Source: Saccoglossus kowalevskii
Taxonomy: Eukaryota > Hemichordata > Enteropneusta > Harrimaniidae
Length of the DNA: 22,024 nt
Assembly (NCBI RefSeq): GCF_000003605.2
Contig: NW_003144013.1
Location: forward strand, 1 to 22,024
Reading direction: 5' to 3'
The notes under the pieces were generated by a model. It was not told where the DNA came from. It saw nothing but the letters and a program-made list of their open reading frames with translations, and made no database searches. Below, in pieces: positions 1 through 11,567 of this stretch; position 1 is the first letter of the stretch; each line of letters starts with the position of its first letter. The position numbers and the translations under genes were made by a program.

Positions 1-60
1 TTTTATTATATAATTCTTTTGAAGGGCAGACTAGTTTTGCTGTTAATTTTAAATGTCAGA
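1..60. other. AT-rich unique flank left of the array
   Basis: These 60 bases are not made of the repeat unit and are about 75% A+T, whereas the array is about 56% A+T. There is no start codon with a useful reading frame and no recognisable RNA or promoter element. One ACTAGT hexamer at 30-35 is shared with the repeat unit, but its surroundings do not align with a unit, so I do not count it as a decayed copy. The change to the array at 61 is abrupt: the first unit is full length and canonical, with no gradient of degenerate units. Too short to say what the neighbouring locus is. Confidence 0.85.
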
Positions 61-92
61 GTTTCAATCTGTACAGTTGCCATCACTAGTGG
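61..92. repeat. First repeat unit, representative consensus copy with two palindromes
   Basis: This unit matches the consensus exactly and serves as the numbering reference. Positions 9-16 (69-76) are the perfect palindrome CTGTACAG and positions 24-31 (84-91) are the perfect palindrome CACTAGTG, with centres 15 bp apart within a unit and 17 bp to the next. Aligning positions 1-16 with 16-31 gives identity at 1, 2, 3, 5, 7, 8, 9, 12, 13 and 16, that is 10 of 16. This suggests the 32-bp unit arose from two copies of a roughly 16-bp element. Positions 2-4 (TTT) and 17-18 (TT) look almost invariant across the array; positions 19-20 vary most. Confidence 0.95.
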
Positions 93-188
93 GTTTCAAT
101 CTGTACAGTTGTCATCACTAGTGGGTTTTAATCTGTACAGTTACCATCACTAGTGGGTTTCAATCTGTACAGTTGTCATCACTAGTGG

Positions 189-989
189 GTTTCAATCTGT
201 ACAGTTACCATCACTAGTGGGTTTCAATCTGTACAGTTGCCATCACTAGTGGGTTTCAATCTGTACAGTTGCCATCACTAGTGGGTTTCAATCTGTACAG
301 TTACCATCACTAGTGGGTTTCAATCTGTACAGTTGTCATCACTAGTGGGTTTCAATCTGTACAGTTGCCATCACTAGTGGATTTCAATCTGTACAGTTAC
401 CATCACTAGTGGGTTTCAATCTGTACAGTTGCCATCACTAAGTGGATTTCAATCTGTACAGTTGCCATCACTAGTGGGTTTCAATCTGTACAGTTGCCAT
501 CACTAGTGGGTTTCAATCTGTACAGTTGTCATCACTAGTGGGTTTCAATCTGTACAGTTGCCATCACTAGTGGGTTTCAATCTGTACAGTTGTCATCACT
601 AGTGGGTTTCAGTCTGTACAGTTGCCATCACTAGTGGGTTTCAATCTGTACAGTTGCCATCACTAGTGGGTTTCCATCTGTACAGTTGCCATCACTAGTG
701 GGTTTCAATCTGTACAGTTGTCACCACTAGTGGGTTTCAATCTGTACAGTTGCCATCACTAGTGGGTTTCAATCTGTACAGTTGCCATCACTAGTGGGTT
801 TCAATCTGTACAGTTGCCATCACTAGTGGGTTTCAATCTGTACAGTTGCCATCACTAGTGGGTTTCAATCTGTACAGTTGCCATCACTAGTGGGTTTCAA
901 TCTGTACAGTTGTCATCACTAGTGGGTTTTAATCTGTACAGTTGCCATCACTAGTGGGTTTCAATCTGTACAGTTGTCATCACTAGTGG
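189..989. repeat. Higher-order block A, copy 1 (25 units, 801 bp)
   Basis: This block carries rare private variants in a fixed order: a 33-bp unit with an inserted A (CTAAGTGG, at 441), a CAGTCTG unit near 610, a TCCATCTG unit near 673 and a CACC unit near 722. All recur in the same order and spacing at 5277-6077. Reading both copies unit by unit I found no difference. The matching ends at about 990, where copy 1 continues with TTTCA-TTACC and copy 2 with TTTTA-TTACC. The shared insertion makes common descent, not recurrent mutation, nearly certain. Confidence 0.93.
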
Positions 990-3469
990 GTTTCAATCTG
1001 TACAGTTACCATCACTAGTGGGTTTCAATCTGCACAGTTACCATCACTAGTGGGTTTCAATCTGTACAGTTACCATCACTAGTGGGTTTCAATCTGCACA
1101 GTTACCATCACTAGTGGGTTTCAATCTGTACAGTTGCCATCACTAGTGGGTTTCAATCTGTACAGTTACCATCACTAGTGGGTTTCAATCTGCACAGTTA
1201 CCATCACTAGTGGGTTTCAATCTGTACAGTTACCATCACTAGTGGGTTTCAATCTGTACAGTTGCCATCACTAGTGGGTTTCAATCTGCACAGTTACCAT
1301 CACTAGTGGGTTTCAATCTGTACAGTTGCCATCACTAGTGGGTTTCGATCTGTACAGTTGCCATCACTAGTGGATTTTAATCTGTACAGTTGCCATCACT
1401 AGTGGGTTTCAATCTGTACAGTTGCCGTCACTAGTGGGTTTCAATCTGTACAGTTACCATCACTAGTGGGTTTCAATCTGTACAGTTGCCATCACTAGTG
1501 GGTTTCAATCTGTACAGTTACCATCACTAGTGGGTTTCAATCTGTACAGTTGCCATCACTAGTGGGTTTTGATCTGTACAGTTGCCATCACTAGTGGGTT
1601 TCAATCTGTACAGTTGTCATCACTAGTGAGTTTCAATCTGTACAGTTACCATCACTAGTGGGTTTCAATCTGTACAGTTGCCATCACTAGTGGGTTTTGA
1701 TCTGTACAGTTGCCATCACTAGTGGGTTTCAATCTGTACAGTTGTCATCACTAGTGGGTTTCAATCTGTACAGTTACCATCACTAGTGGGTTTCAATCTG
1801 TACAGTTGCCATCACTAGTGGGTTTCAATCTGTACAGTTGCCATCACTAGTGGGTTTCAATCTGTACAGTTGCCATCACTAGTGGGTTTCAATCTGTACA
1901 GTTGCCATCACTAGTGGGTTTCAATCTGTACAGTTGTCATCATTAGTGGGTTTCAATCTGTACAGTTGCCATCACTAGTGGGTTTCAATCTGTACAGTTG
2001 CCATCACTAGTGGGTTTCAATCTGTACAGTTGCCATCACTAGTGGGTTTCAATCTGTACAGTTGCCATCACTAGTGGATTTTAATCTGTACAGTTGCCAT
2101 CACTAGTGGGTTTCAATCTGTACAGTTGCCGTCACTAGTGGGTTTCAATCTGTACAGTTGCCATCACTAGTGGGTTTCAATCTGTACAGTTGCCATCACT
2201 AGTGGGTTTCAATCTGTACAGTTGCCATCACTAGTGGGTTTCAATCTGTACAGTTGCCATCACTAGTGGATTTTAATCTGTACAGTTGCCATCACTAGTG
2301 GGTTTCAATCTGTACAGTTGCCATCACTAGTGAGTTTCAATCTGTACAGTTACCATCACTAGTGGGTTTCAATCTGTACAGTTGCCGTCACTAGTGGGTT
2401 TCAATCTGTACAGTTACCATCACTAGTGGGTTTCAATCTGTACAGTTGCCATCACTAGTGGGTTTCAATCTGTACAGTTACCATCACTAGTGGGTTTCAA
2501 TCTGTACAGTTACCATCACTAGTGGGTTTCAATCTGCACAGTTGCCATCACTAGTGGGTTTCAATCTGTACAGTTACCATCACTAGTGGGTTTCAATCTG
2601 TACAGTTACCATCACTAGTGGGTTTCAATCTGTACAGTTGTCATCACTAGTGGGTTTCAATCTGTACAGTTGCCATCACTAGTGGGTTTCAATCTGTACA
2701 GTTGCCATCACTAGTGGGTTTCAATCTGTACAGTTACCATCACTAGTGGGTTTCAATCTGTACAGTTACCATCACTAGTGGGTTTCAATCTGTACAATTG
2801 CCATCACTAGTGGGTTTCAATCTGTACAGTTGTCATCACTAGTGGGTTTCAATCTGTACAGTTGCCATCACTAGTGGGTTTCAATCTGTACAGTTGTTAT
2901 CACTAGTGGGTTTCAATCTGTACAGTTACCATCACTAGTGGGTTTCAATCTGTACAGTTGCCATCACTAGTGGGTTTCAATCTGTACAGTTACCATCACT
3001 AGTGGGTTTCAATCTGTACAGTTGCCATCACTAGTGGGTTTCAATCTGTACAGTTGCCATCACTAGTGGATTTCAATCTGTACAGTTACCATCACTAGTG
3101 GGTTTCAATCTGTACAGTTGCCATCACTAGTGGGTTTCAATCTGTACAGTTGCCATCACTAGTGGGTTTCAATCTGTACAGTTGCCATCACTAGTGGGTT
3201 TCAATCTGTACAGTTGCCATCACTAGTGGGTTTCAATCTGTACAGTTGTCATCACTAGTGGGTTTCAATCTGTACAGTTACCATCACTAGTGGGTTTCAA
3301 TCTGTACAGTTGCCATCACTAGTGGGTTTCAATCTGTACAGTTGCCATCACTAGTGGGTTTCAATCTGTACAGTTGCCATCACTAGTGGGTTTCAATCTG
3401 TACAGTTGCCATCACTAGTGGGTTTCAATCTGTACAGTTGCCATCACTAGTGGGTTTCAATCTGTACAC

Positions 3470-3756
3470 TTGCCATCACTAGTGGGTTTCAATCTGTACA
3501 GTTGCCATCACTAGAGGGTTTCAATCTGTACAGTTACCATCACTAGTGGGTTTCAATCTGTACAGTTACCATCACTAGTGGGTTTCAATCTCTACAGTTG
3601 TCATCACTAGTGGGTTTCAATCTGTACAGTTGCCATCACTAGTGGGTTTCGATCTGTACAGTTGCCATCACTAGTGGGTTTCAATCTGTACAGTTACCAT
3701 CACTAGTGGGTTTCAATCTGTACAGTTACCATCACTAGTGGGTTTCAATCTGTACA
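3470..3756. repeat. Higher-order block B, copy 1 (about 9 units)
   Basis: The order of units is TTGCC ending in AGAGGG, TTACC, TTACC, CTCTAC-TTGTC, TTGCC, CGATC-TTGCC, TTACC, TTACC. The same order occurs at 4718-5004, 39 units (1,248 bp) downstream, with no difference seen over 287 bp. The match breaks on the left at a TACACT versus TACAGT difference and on the right at a TACAAT versus TACAGT difference, beyond which the second copy has one additional TTACC unit before its own TACAAT unit. A partial third copy (TTACC, CTCTAC-TTGTC, TTGCC, CGATC) lies at about 4478-4605. Confidence 0.88.
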
Positions 3757-3965
3757 ATTGCCATCACTAGTGGGTTTCAATCTGTACAGTTACCATCACT
3801 AGTGGGTTTCAATTTGTACAGTTGCCATCACTAGTGGGTTTCAATCTGTACAGTTGCCATCACTAGTGGGTTTCAATCTGTACACTTGCCATCACTAGTG
3901 GATTTCAATCTGTACAGTTGCCATCACTAGTGGGTTTCAATCTGTACAGTTGCCATCACTAGAGG

Positions 3966-4221
3966 GTTTCAATCTGTACAGTTGTCATCACTAGTGGGTT
4001 TCAATCTGTACAGTTGTCATCACTAGTGGGTTTCAATCTGTACAGTTGTCATCACTAGTGGGTTTCAATCTGTACAGTTGCCATCACTAGAGGGTTTCAA
4101 TCTGTACAGTTGTCATCACTAGTGGGTTTCAATCTGTACAGTTGTCATCACTAGTGGGTTTCAATCTGTACAGTTGTCATCACTAGTGGGTTTCAATCTG
4201 TACAGTTGCCATCACTAGTGG
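3966..4221. repeat. Tandem duplication of a 4-unit module (128 bp x 2)
   Basis: Three TTGTC units followed by a TTGCC unit occupy 3966-4093 and again 4094-4221. The copies differ at one base, the final unit ending in AGAGGG in the first and AGTGGG in the second. This is the clearest local multi-unit tandem duplication in the window and shows that a block of four units can be the unit of copying. Confidence 0.9.
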
Positions 4222-4717
4222 GTTTCAATCTGTACACTTGCCATCACTAGTGGATTTCAATCTGTACAGTTGCCATCACTAGTGGGTTTCAATCTGTACA
4301 GTTGCCATCACTAGAGGGTTTCAATCTGTACAGTTACCATCACTAGTGGGTTTCAATCTGTACAGTTGTCATCACTAGTGGGTTTCAATCTGTACGGTTG
4401 CCATCACTAGTGTGTTTCAATCTGTACAGTTGCCATCACTAGTGGGTTTCAATCTGTACAGTTGCCATCACTAGTGGGTTTCAATCTGTACAGTTACCAT
4501 CACTAGTGGGTTTCAATCTCTACAGTTGTCATCACTAGTGGGTTTCAATCTGTACAGTTGCCATCACTAGTGGGTTTCGATCTGTACAGTTGCCATCACT
4601 AGTGGGTTTCAATCTGTACAGTTGCCATCACTAGTGGGTTTCAATCTGTACAGTTGCCATCACTAGTGGGTTTCAATCTGTACACTTGCCATCACTAGTG
4701 GGTTTCAATCTGTACAG

Positions 4718-5004
4718 TTGCCATCACTAGTGGGTTTCAATCTGTACAGTTGCCATCACTAGAGGGTTTCAATCTGTACAGTTACCATCACTAGTGGGTT
4801 TCAATCTGTACAGTTACCATCACTAGTGGGTTTCAATCTCTACAGTTGTCATCACTAGTGGGTTTCAATCTGTACAGTTGCCATCACTAGTGGGTTTCGA
4901 TCTGTACAGTTGCCATCACTAGTGGGTTTCAATCTGTACAGTTACCATCACTAGTGGGTTTCAATCTGTACAGTTACCATCACTAGTGGGTTTCAATCTG
5001 TACA
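4718..5004. repeat. Higher-order block B, copy 2
   Basis: This is the second copy of 3470-3756 at an offset of 39 units. It is followed by TTACC, TACAAT-TTGCC, TTACC and a TTGTC unit ending in AGAGGG, so the neighbourhood remains related but has been rearranged by gain or loss of whole units. Confidence 0.88.
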
Positions 5005-5276
5005 GTTACCATCACTAGTGGGTTTCAATCTGTACAATTGCCATCACTAGTGGGTTTCAATCTGTACAGTTACCATCACTAGTGGGTTTCAATCTGTACA
5101 GTTGTCATCACTAGAGGGTTTCAATCTGTACAGTTACCATCACTAGTGGGTTTCAATCTGTACAGTTACCATCACTAGTGGGTTTCAATCTGTACAGTTG
5201 CCATCACTAGTGGATTTCAATCTGTACAGTTGCCATCACTAGTGGGTTTCAATCTGTACAGTTACCATCACTAGTG

Positions 5277-6077
5277 GTTTCAATCTGTACAGTTACCATC
5301 ACTAGTGGGTTTCAATCTGTACAGTTGCCATCACTAGTGGGTTTCAATCTGTACAGTTGCCATCACTAGTGGGTTTCAATCTGTACAGTTACCATCACTA
5401 GTGGGTTTCAATCTGTACAGTTGTCATCACTAGTGGGTTTCAATCTGTACAGTTGCCATCACTAGTGGATTTCAATCTGTACAGTTACCATCACTAGTGG
5501 GTTTCAATCTGTACAGTTGCCATCACTAAGTGGATTTCAATCTGTACAGTTGCCATCACTAGTGGGTTTCAATCTGTACAGTTGCCATCACTAGTGGGTT
5601 TCAATCTGTACAGTTGTCATCACTAGTGGGTTTCAATCTGTACAGTTGCCATCACTAGTGGGTTTCAATCTGTACAGTTGTCATCACTAGTGGGTTTCAG
5701 TCTGTACAGTTGCCATCACTAGTGGGTTTCAATCTGTACAGTTGCCATCACTAGTGGGTTTCCATCTGTACAGTTGCCATCACTAGTGGGTTTCAATCTG
5801 TACAGTTGTCACCACTAGTGGGTTTCAATCTGTACAGTTGCCATCACTAGTGGGTTTCAATCTGTACAGTTGCCATCACTAGTGGGTTTCAATCTGTACA
5901 GTTGCCATCACTAGTGGGTTTCAATCTGTACAGTTGCCATCACTAGTGGGTTTCAATCTGTACAGTTGCCATCACTAGTGGGTTTCAATCTGTACAGTTG
6001 TCATCACTAGTGGGTTTTAATCTGTACAGTTGCCATCACTAGTGGGTTTCAATCTGTACAGTTGTCATCACTAGTGG
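5277..6077. repeat. Higher-order block A, copy 2
   Basis: This is the second copy of block 189-989, displaced by exactly 5,088 bp or 159 units. It contains the same inserted A at 5529 and the same CAGTCTG, TCCATCTG and CACC units. Its left edge coincides with a 31-bp unit lacking one G (junction at 5276, CTAGTGGTTT), which may be a scar of the event that placed the copy; that link is inference. It could also be an assembly duplication, because no unique sequence separates the copies. Confidence 0.93.
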
Positions 6078-7319
6078 GTTTTAATCTGTACAGTTACCAT
6101 CACTAGTGGGTTTCAATCTGTACAGTTGCCATCACTAGTGGGTTTCAATCTGTACAGTTGCCATCACTAGTGGGTTTCAATCTGTACAGTTACCATCACT
6201 AGTGGGTTTCAATCTGTACAGTTGCCATCACTAGTGGATTTCAATCTGTACAGTTGCCATCACTAGTGGGTTTCAATCTGTACAGTTGCCATCACTAGTG
6301 GGTTTCAATCTGTACAGTTGTCATCACTAGTGGGTTTCAATCTGTACAGTTGCCATCACTAGTGGGTTTCAATCTCTACAGTTGCCATCACTAGTGGGTT
6401 TCCATCTGTACAGTTGCCGTCAATAGTGGGTTTCAATCTGTACAGTTGTCATCACTAGTGGGTTTCAATCTGTACAGTTACCATCACTAGTGGGTTTCAA
6501 TCTGTACAGTTACCATCACTAGTGGGTTTCAATCTGTACAGTTGCTATCACTAGTGGGTTTCAATCTGTACAATTGCCATCATTAGTGGGTTTCAATCTG
6601 TACAGTTGCCATCACTAGTGGGCTTCAATCTGTACAGTTACCATCACTAGTGGGTTTCAATCTGTACAGTTGTCATCACTAGTGGGTTTCAATCTGTACA
6701 GTTACCATCACCAGTGGGTTTCAATCTGTACAGTTGCCATCACTAGTGGGTTTCAATCTGTACAGTTGCCATCACTAGTGGGTTTCAATCTGTACAGTTG
6801 CCATCACTAGTGGGTTTCAATCTGTACAGTTGTCATCACTAGTGGATTTCAATCTGTACAGTTACCATCACTAGTGGGTTTCAATCTGTACAGTTGTCAT
6901 CACTAGTGGATTTCAATCTGTACAGTTACCATCACTAGTGGGTTTCAATCTGTACAGTTGCCATCACTAGTGGGTTTCAATCTGTACAGTTACCATCACT
7001 AGTGGGTTTCAATCTGTACAGTTACCATCACTAGTGGGTTTCAATCTGCACAGTTGCCATCACTAGTGGGTTTCAATCTGTTCAGTTACCATCACTAGTG
7101 GGTTTCAATCTGTACAGTTGCCATCACTAGTGGGTTTCAATCTGTACAGTTGCCATCACTAGTGGGTTTCAATCTGTACAGTTGCCGTCACTAGTGGGTT
7201 TCAATCTGTACAGTTGCCATCAATAGTGGGTTTCAATCTGTACAGTTGCCATCACTAGTGGGTTTCAATCTGTACAGTTACCATCACTAGTGGGTTTCAA
7301 TCTGTACAGTTGCCATCAC

Positions 7320-7447
7320 TAGTGGGTTTCAATCTGTACAGTTGTCACCACTAGTGGGTTTCAATCTGTACAGTTGTCACCACTAGTGGGTTTCAATCTG
7401 TACAGTTGTCACCACTAGTGGGTTTCAATCTGTACAGTTGCCATCAC
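7320..7447. repeat. Cluster of CACC variant units
   Basis: Three consecutive TTGTCACC units occur here, within an order TTACC, TTGCC, three CACC units, TTGCC, TTGCC, TTGCC, TTGTC, TTGCC, GGA. A similar order is at about 19327-19670, where the three CACC units are TTGTC, TTGCC and TTGTC types. The two clusters are probably related, but they differ at several bases, so this is a weaker match than the lettered blocks. Confidence 0.7.
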
Positions 7448-9244
7448 TAGTGGGTTTCAATCTCTACAGTTGCCATCACTAGTGGGTTTCAATCTGTACA
7501 GTTGCCATCACTAGTGGGTTTCAATCTGTACAGTTGTCATCACTAGTGGGTTTCAATCTGTACAGTTGCCATCACTAGTGGATTTCAATCTGTACAGTTG
7601 CCATCACTAGTGGGTTTCAATCTGTACAGTTGTTATCACTAGTGGATTTCAATCTGTACAGTTACCATCACTAGTGGGTTTCAATCTGTACAGTTGCCGT
7701 CACTAGTGGGTTTCAATCTGTACAGTTACCATCACTAGTGGGTTTCAATCTGTACAGTTACCATCACTAGTGGGTTTCAATCTGTACAGTTACCATCACT
7801 AGTGGGTTTCAATCTGTACAGTTGCCATCACTAGTGGGTTTCAATCTGTACAGTTACCATCACTAGTGGGTTTTAATCTGTACACTTGCCATCACTAGTG
7901 GGTTTCAATCTCTACAGTTGCCATCACTAGTGAGTTTCAATCTCTACAGTTGCCATCACTAGTGGGTTTCAATCTCTACAGTTGCCATCACTAGTGGGTT
8001 TCGATCTGTACAGTTGCCATCACTAGTGGATTTCAATCTGTACAGTTGCCATCACTAGTGGGTTTCAATCTGTACAGTTGCCATCACTAGTGGATTTCAA
8101 TCTGTACAGTTACCATCACTAGTGGGTTTCAATCTGTACAGTTGCCATCACTAGTGGGTTTCAATCTGTACAGTTGCCATCACTAGTAGGTTTCAATCTG
8201 TACAGTTACCATCACTAGTGGGTTTCAATCTGTAAGTTGCCATCACTAGTGGGTTTCAATCTGTACAGTTGCCGTCACTAGTGGGTTTCAATCTGTACAG
8301 TTGCCATCACTAGTGGGTTTCAATCTGTACAGTTACCATCACTAGTGGGTTTCAATCTGTACAGTTACCATCACTAGTGGGTTTCAATCTCTACAGTTAC
8401 CATCACTAGTGGGTTTCAATCTGTACAGTTGCCATCACTAGTGGGTTTCAATCTCTACAGTTGCCATCACTAGTGGGTTTCAATCTGTACAGTTGCCATC
8501 ACTAGTGGGTTTCGATCTGTACAGTTGCCATCACTAGTGGATTTCAATCTGTACAGTTACCATCACTAGTGGGTTTCAATCTGTACAGTTGCCATCACTA
8601 GTGGGTTTCAATCTGTACAGTTGTCATCACTAGTGGGTTTCAATCTGTACAGTTACCATCACTAGTGGGTTTCAATCTGTACAGTTGCCATCACTAGTGG
8701 GTTTCAATCTGTACAGTTGCCATCACTAGTGGATTTCAATCTGTACAGTTACCATCACTAGTGGGTTTCAATCTGTACAGTTGCCATCACTAGTGGGTTT
8801 CAATCTGTACAGTTGCCATCACTAGTGGGTTTCAATCTGTACAGTTGCCATCACTAGTGGGTTTCAATCTGTACAGTTGCCATCACTAGTGGGTTTCAAT
8901 CTGTACAGTTGTCATCACTAGTGGATTTCAATCTGTACAGTTACCATCACTAGTGGGTTTCAATCTGTACAGTTGCCATCACTAGTGGGTTTCAATCTCT
9001 ACAGTTGCCATCACTAGTGGGTTTCAATCTGTACAGTTGCCATCACTAGTGGGTTTCAATCTGTACAGTTGCCATCACTAGTGGGTTTCAATCTCTACAG
9101 TTGCCATCACTAGTGGGTTTCAATCTGTACAGTTGCCATCACTAGTGGGTTTCAATCTGTACAGTTGCCATCACTAGTGGGTTTCAATCTGTACAGTTGC
9201 CATCACTAGTGGGTTTCAATCTGTACAGTTGTCATCACTAGTGG

Positions 9245-9275
9245 ATTTCATCTGTACAGTTGCCATCACTAGTGG
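9245..9275. repeat. 31-bp unit with single-base deletion
   Basis: This unit reads ATTTCATCTG where the consensus has GTTTCAATCTG, so one A is missing near 9250. It is one of eight single-base indels in the array. The others are +A at 441, -G at 5276, +A at 5529 (the copied form of 441), -C at 8234 (CTGTAAG), +T at 13981-13984, +1 at about 14009-14011 and +A at about 15503 (CAGTATGTC). Confidence 0.92.
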
Positions 9276-9349
9276 GTTTCAATCTGTACAGTTGTCATCA
9301 CTAGTGGGTTTCAATCTGTACAGTTACCATCACTAGTGGGTTTCAATCT

Positions 9350-9600
9350 GTACAGTTGTCATCACTAGTGGGTTTCAATCTGTACAGTTGCCATCACTAG
9401 TGGGTTTTAATCTGCACAGTTACCATCACTAGTGGGTTTTAATCTGTACAGTTACCATCACTAGTGGGTTTTAATCTGTACAGTTGCCATCACTAGTGGG
9501 TTTCAATCTGTACAGTTACCATCACTAGTGGGTTTTAATCTGTACGGTTGTCTTCACTAGTGGATTTCAATCTGTACAGTTGCCGTCACTAGTGGGTTTC
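9350..9600. repeat. First occurrence of the right-domain module (TACGG-TTGTCTTC)
   Basis: The module order is TTGTC, TTGCC, TTTTA-CTGCAC-TTACC, TTTTA-TTACC, TTTTA-TTGCC, one or two linking units, TACGG-TTGTCTTC ending in GGA, and then usually TTGCCGTC. The TACGG base is at 9545. The composite variant recurs at 10793, 11177, 11369, 11689, 12777, 13353, 13929, 15660, 17132, 17484, 19020, 21804 and 21996, always with the GGA junction after it. Intervals are whole units (39, 12, 6, 10, 34, 18, 18, 54, 46, 11, 48, 87, 6), with +3 bp across the three insertions between 13.9 and 15.7 kb. It is not seen before 9.5 kb. Confidence 0.9.
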
Positions 9601-9851
9601 AATCTGTACAGTTGCCATCACTAGTGGGTTTCAATCTGTACAGTTGCCATCACTAGTGGGTTTCAATCTGTACAGTTGCCATCACTAGTGGGTTTCAATC
9701 TGTACAGTTGCCATCACTAGTGGGTTTCAATCTGTACAGTTGCCATCACTAGTGGGTTTCAATCTGTACAGTTGCCATCACTAGTGGGTTTCAATCTGTA
9801 CAGTTGCCATCACTAGTGGGTTTCAATCTGTACAGTTGCCATCACTAGTGG
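9596..9851. repeat. Homogeneous run of eight consensus units
   Basis: Eight consecutive units are the unmodified TTGCC consensus type, bounded by a TTGCCGTC unit on the left and a TTTTA-TTGCC unit on the right. A second run of eight lies at 18431-18686. Such runs suggest local single-unit expansion or gene-conversion-like homogenisation, in contrast with the long variant-rich blocks elsewhere. Confidence 0.8.
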
Positions 9852-10971
9852 GTTTTAATCTGTACAGTTGCCATCACTAGTGGGTTTCAATCTGTACAGT
9901 TGCCATCACTAGTGGGTTTCAATCTGTACAGTTGCCATCACTAGTGGGTTTCAATCTGTACAGTTGTCATCACTAGTGGGTTTCAATCTGTACAGTTGCC
10001 ATCACTAGTGGGTTTCAATCTGTACAGTTGCCATCACTAGTGGGTTTCAATCTGTACAGTTACCATCACTAGTGGGTTTCAATCTGCACAGTTACCATCA
10101 CTAGTGGGTTTCAATCTGTACAGTTACCATCACTAGTGGGTTTCAATCTGTACAGTTGCCATCACTAGTGGGTTTCAATCTCTACAGTTGCCATCACTAG
10201 TGGGTTTCAATCTCTACAGTTGCCATCACTAGTGGGTTTCGATCTGTACAGTTGCCATCACTAGTGGATTTCAATCTGTACAGTTGCCATCACTAGTGGG
10301 TTTCAATCTGTACAGTTGTCATCACTAGTGGGTTTCAATCTGTACAGTTGCCATCGCTAGTGGGTTTCAATCTGTACAGTTGCCATCACTAGTGGGTTTC
10401 AATCTGTACAGTTGCCATCACTAGTGGGTTTCAATCTGTACAGTTGTCATCACTAGTGGATTTCAATCTGTACAGTTACCATCACTAGTGGGTTTCAATC
10501 TGTACGGTTACCATCACTAGTGGGTTTCAATCTGTACAGTTGCCATCACTAGTGGGTTTCAATCTCTACAGTTACCATCACTAGTGGGTTTCAATCTGTA
10601 CAGTTGTCATCACTAGTGGGTTTCAATTTGTACAGTTGCCATCACTAGTGGGTTTTAATCTGCACAGTTACCATCACTAGTGGGTTTTAATCTGTACAGT
10701 TACCATCACTAGTGGGTTTTAATCTGTACAGTTGCCATCACTAGTGGGTTTCAATCTGTACAGTTGTCATCACTAGTGGGTTTCAATCTGTACGGTTGTC
10801 TTCACTAGTGGATTTCAATCTGTACAGTTGCCGTCACTAGTGGGTTTCAATCTGTACAGTTGCCATCACTAGTGGGTTTCAATCTGTACAGTTGCCATCA
10901 CTAGTGGGTTTCAATCTGTACAGTTACCATCACTAGTGGGTTTCAATCTGTACAGTTGTCATCACTAGTGG

Positions 10972-11397
10972 GTTTCAATCTGTACAGTTGCCATCACTAG
11001 TGGGTTTTAATCTGCACAGTTACCATCACTAGTGGGTTTTAATCTGTACAGTTACCATCACTAGTGGGTTTTAATCTGTACAGTTGCCATCACTAGTGGG
11101 TTTCAATCTGTACAGTTGTCATCACTAGTGGGTTTCAATCTGTACAGTTACCATCACTAGTGGGTTTCAATCTGTACGGTTGTCTTCACTAGTGGATTTC
11201 AATCTGTACAGTTGCCATCACTAGTGGGTTTCGATCTGTACAGTTGCCATCACTAGTGAGTTTCAATCTGTTCAGTTGCCATCACTAGTGGGTTTCAATC
11301 TGTACAGTTGCCATCACTAGTGGGTTTCAATCTGTACAGTTGTCATCACTAGTGGGTTTCAATCTGTACGGTTGTCTTCACTAGTGGATTTCAATCT
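10972..11397. repeat. Higher-order block C, copy 1 (426 bp)
   Basis: This block contains two TACGG-TTGTCTTC units 6 units apart (11177 and 11369), with CGATC, GAGTTTC and CTGTTC variants between them. The same 426 bases appear at 21599-22024 with no difference seen. The first eight units also match 13724-13979 (86 units downstream). Match with the second copy starts at a TTGCC unit, upstream of which the two orders differ. Confidence 0.93.
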
Positions 11398-11567
11398 GTA
11401 CAGTTGCCATCACTAGTGGGTTTCAATCTGTACAGTTACCATCACTAGTGGGTTTCAATCTGTACAGTTGTTATCACTAGTGGGTTTCAATCTGTACAAT
11501 TGCCATCACTAGTGGGTTTCAATCTGTACAGTTGCCATCACTAGTGGGTTTCAATCTGCACAGTTGT

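Noticed and set aside
30-60. Decayed repeat unit in the left flank, suggested by ACTAGT at 30-35
   Set aside because: Aligning the surrounding bases to the unit gives no further extended match, and the distance to the first GTTTC (31 bp) does not fit the 8 bp found inside the array.
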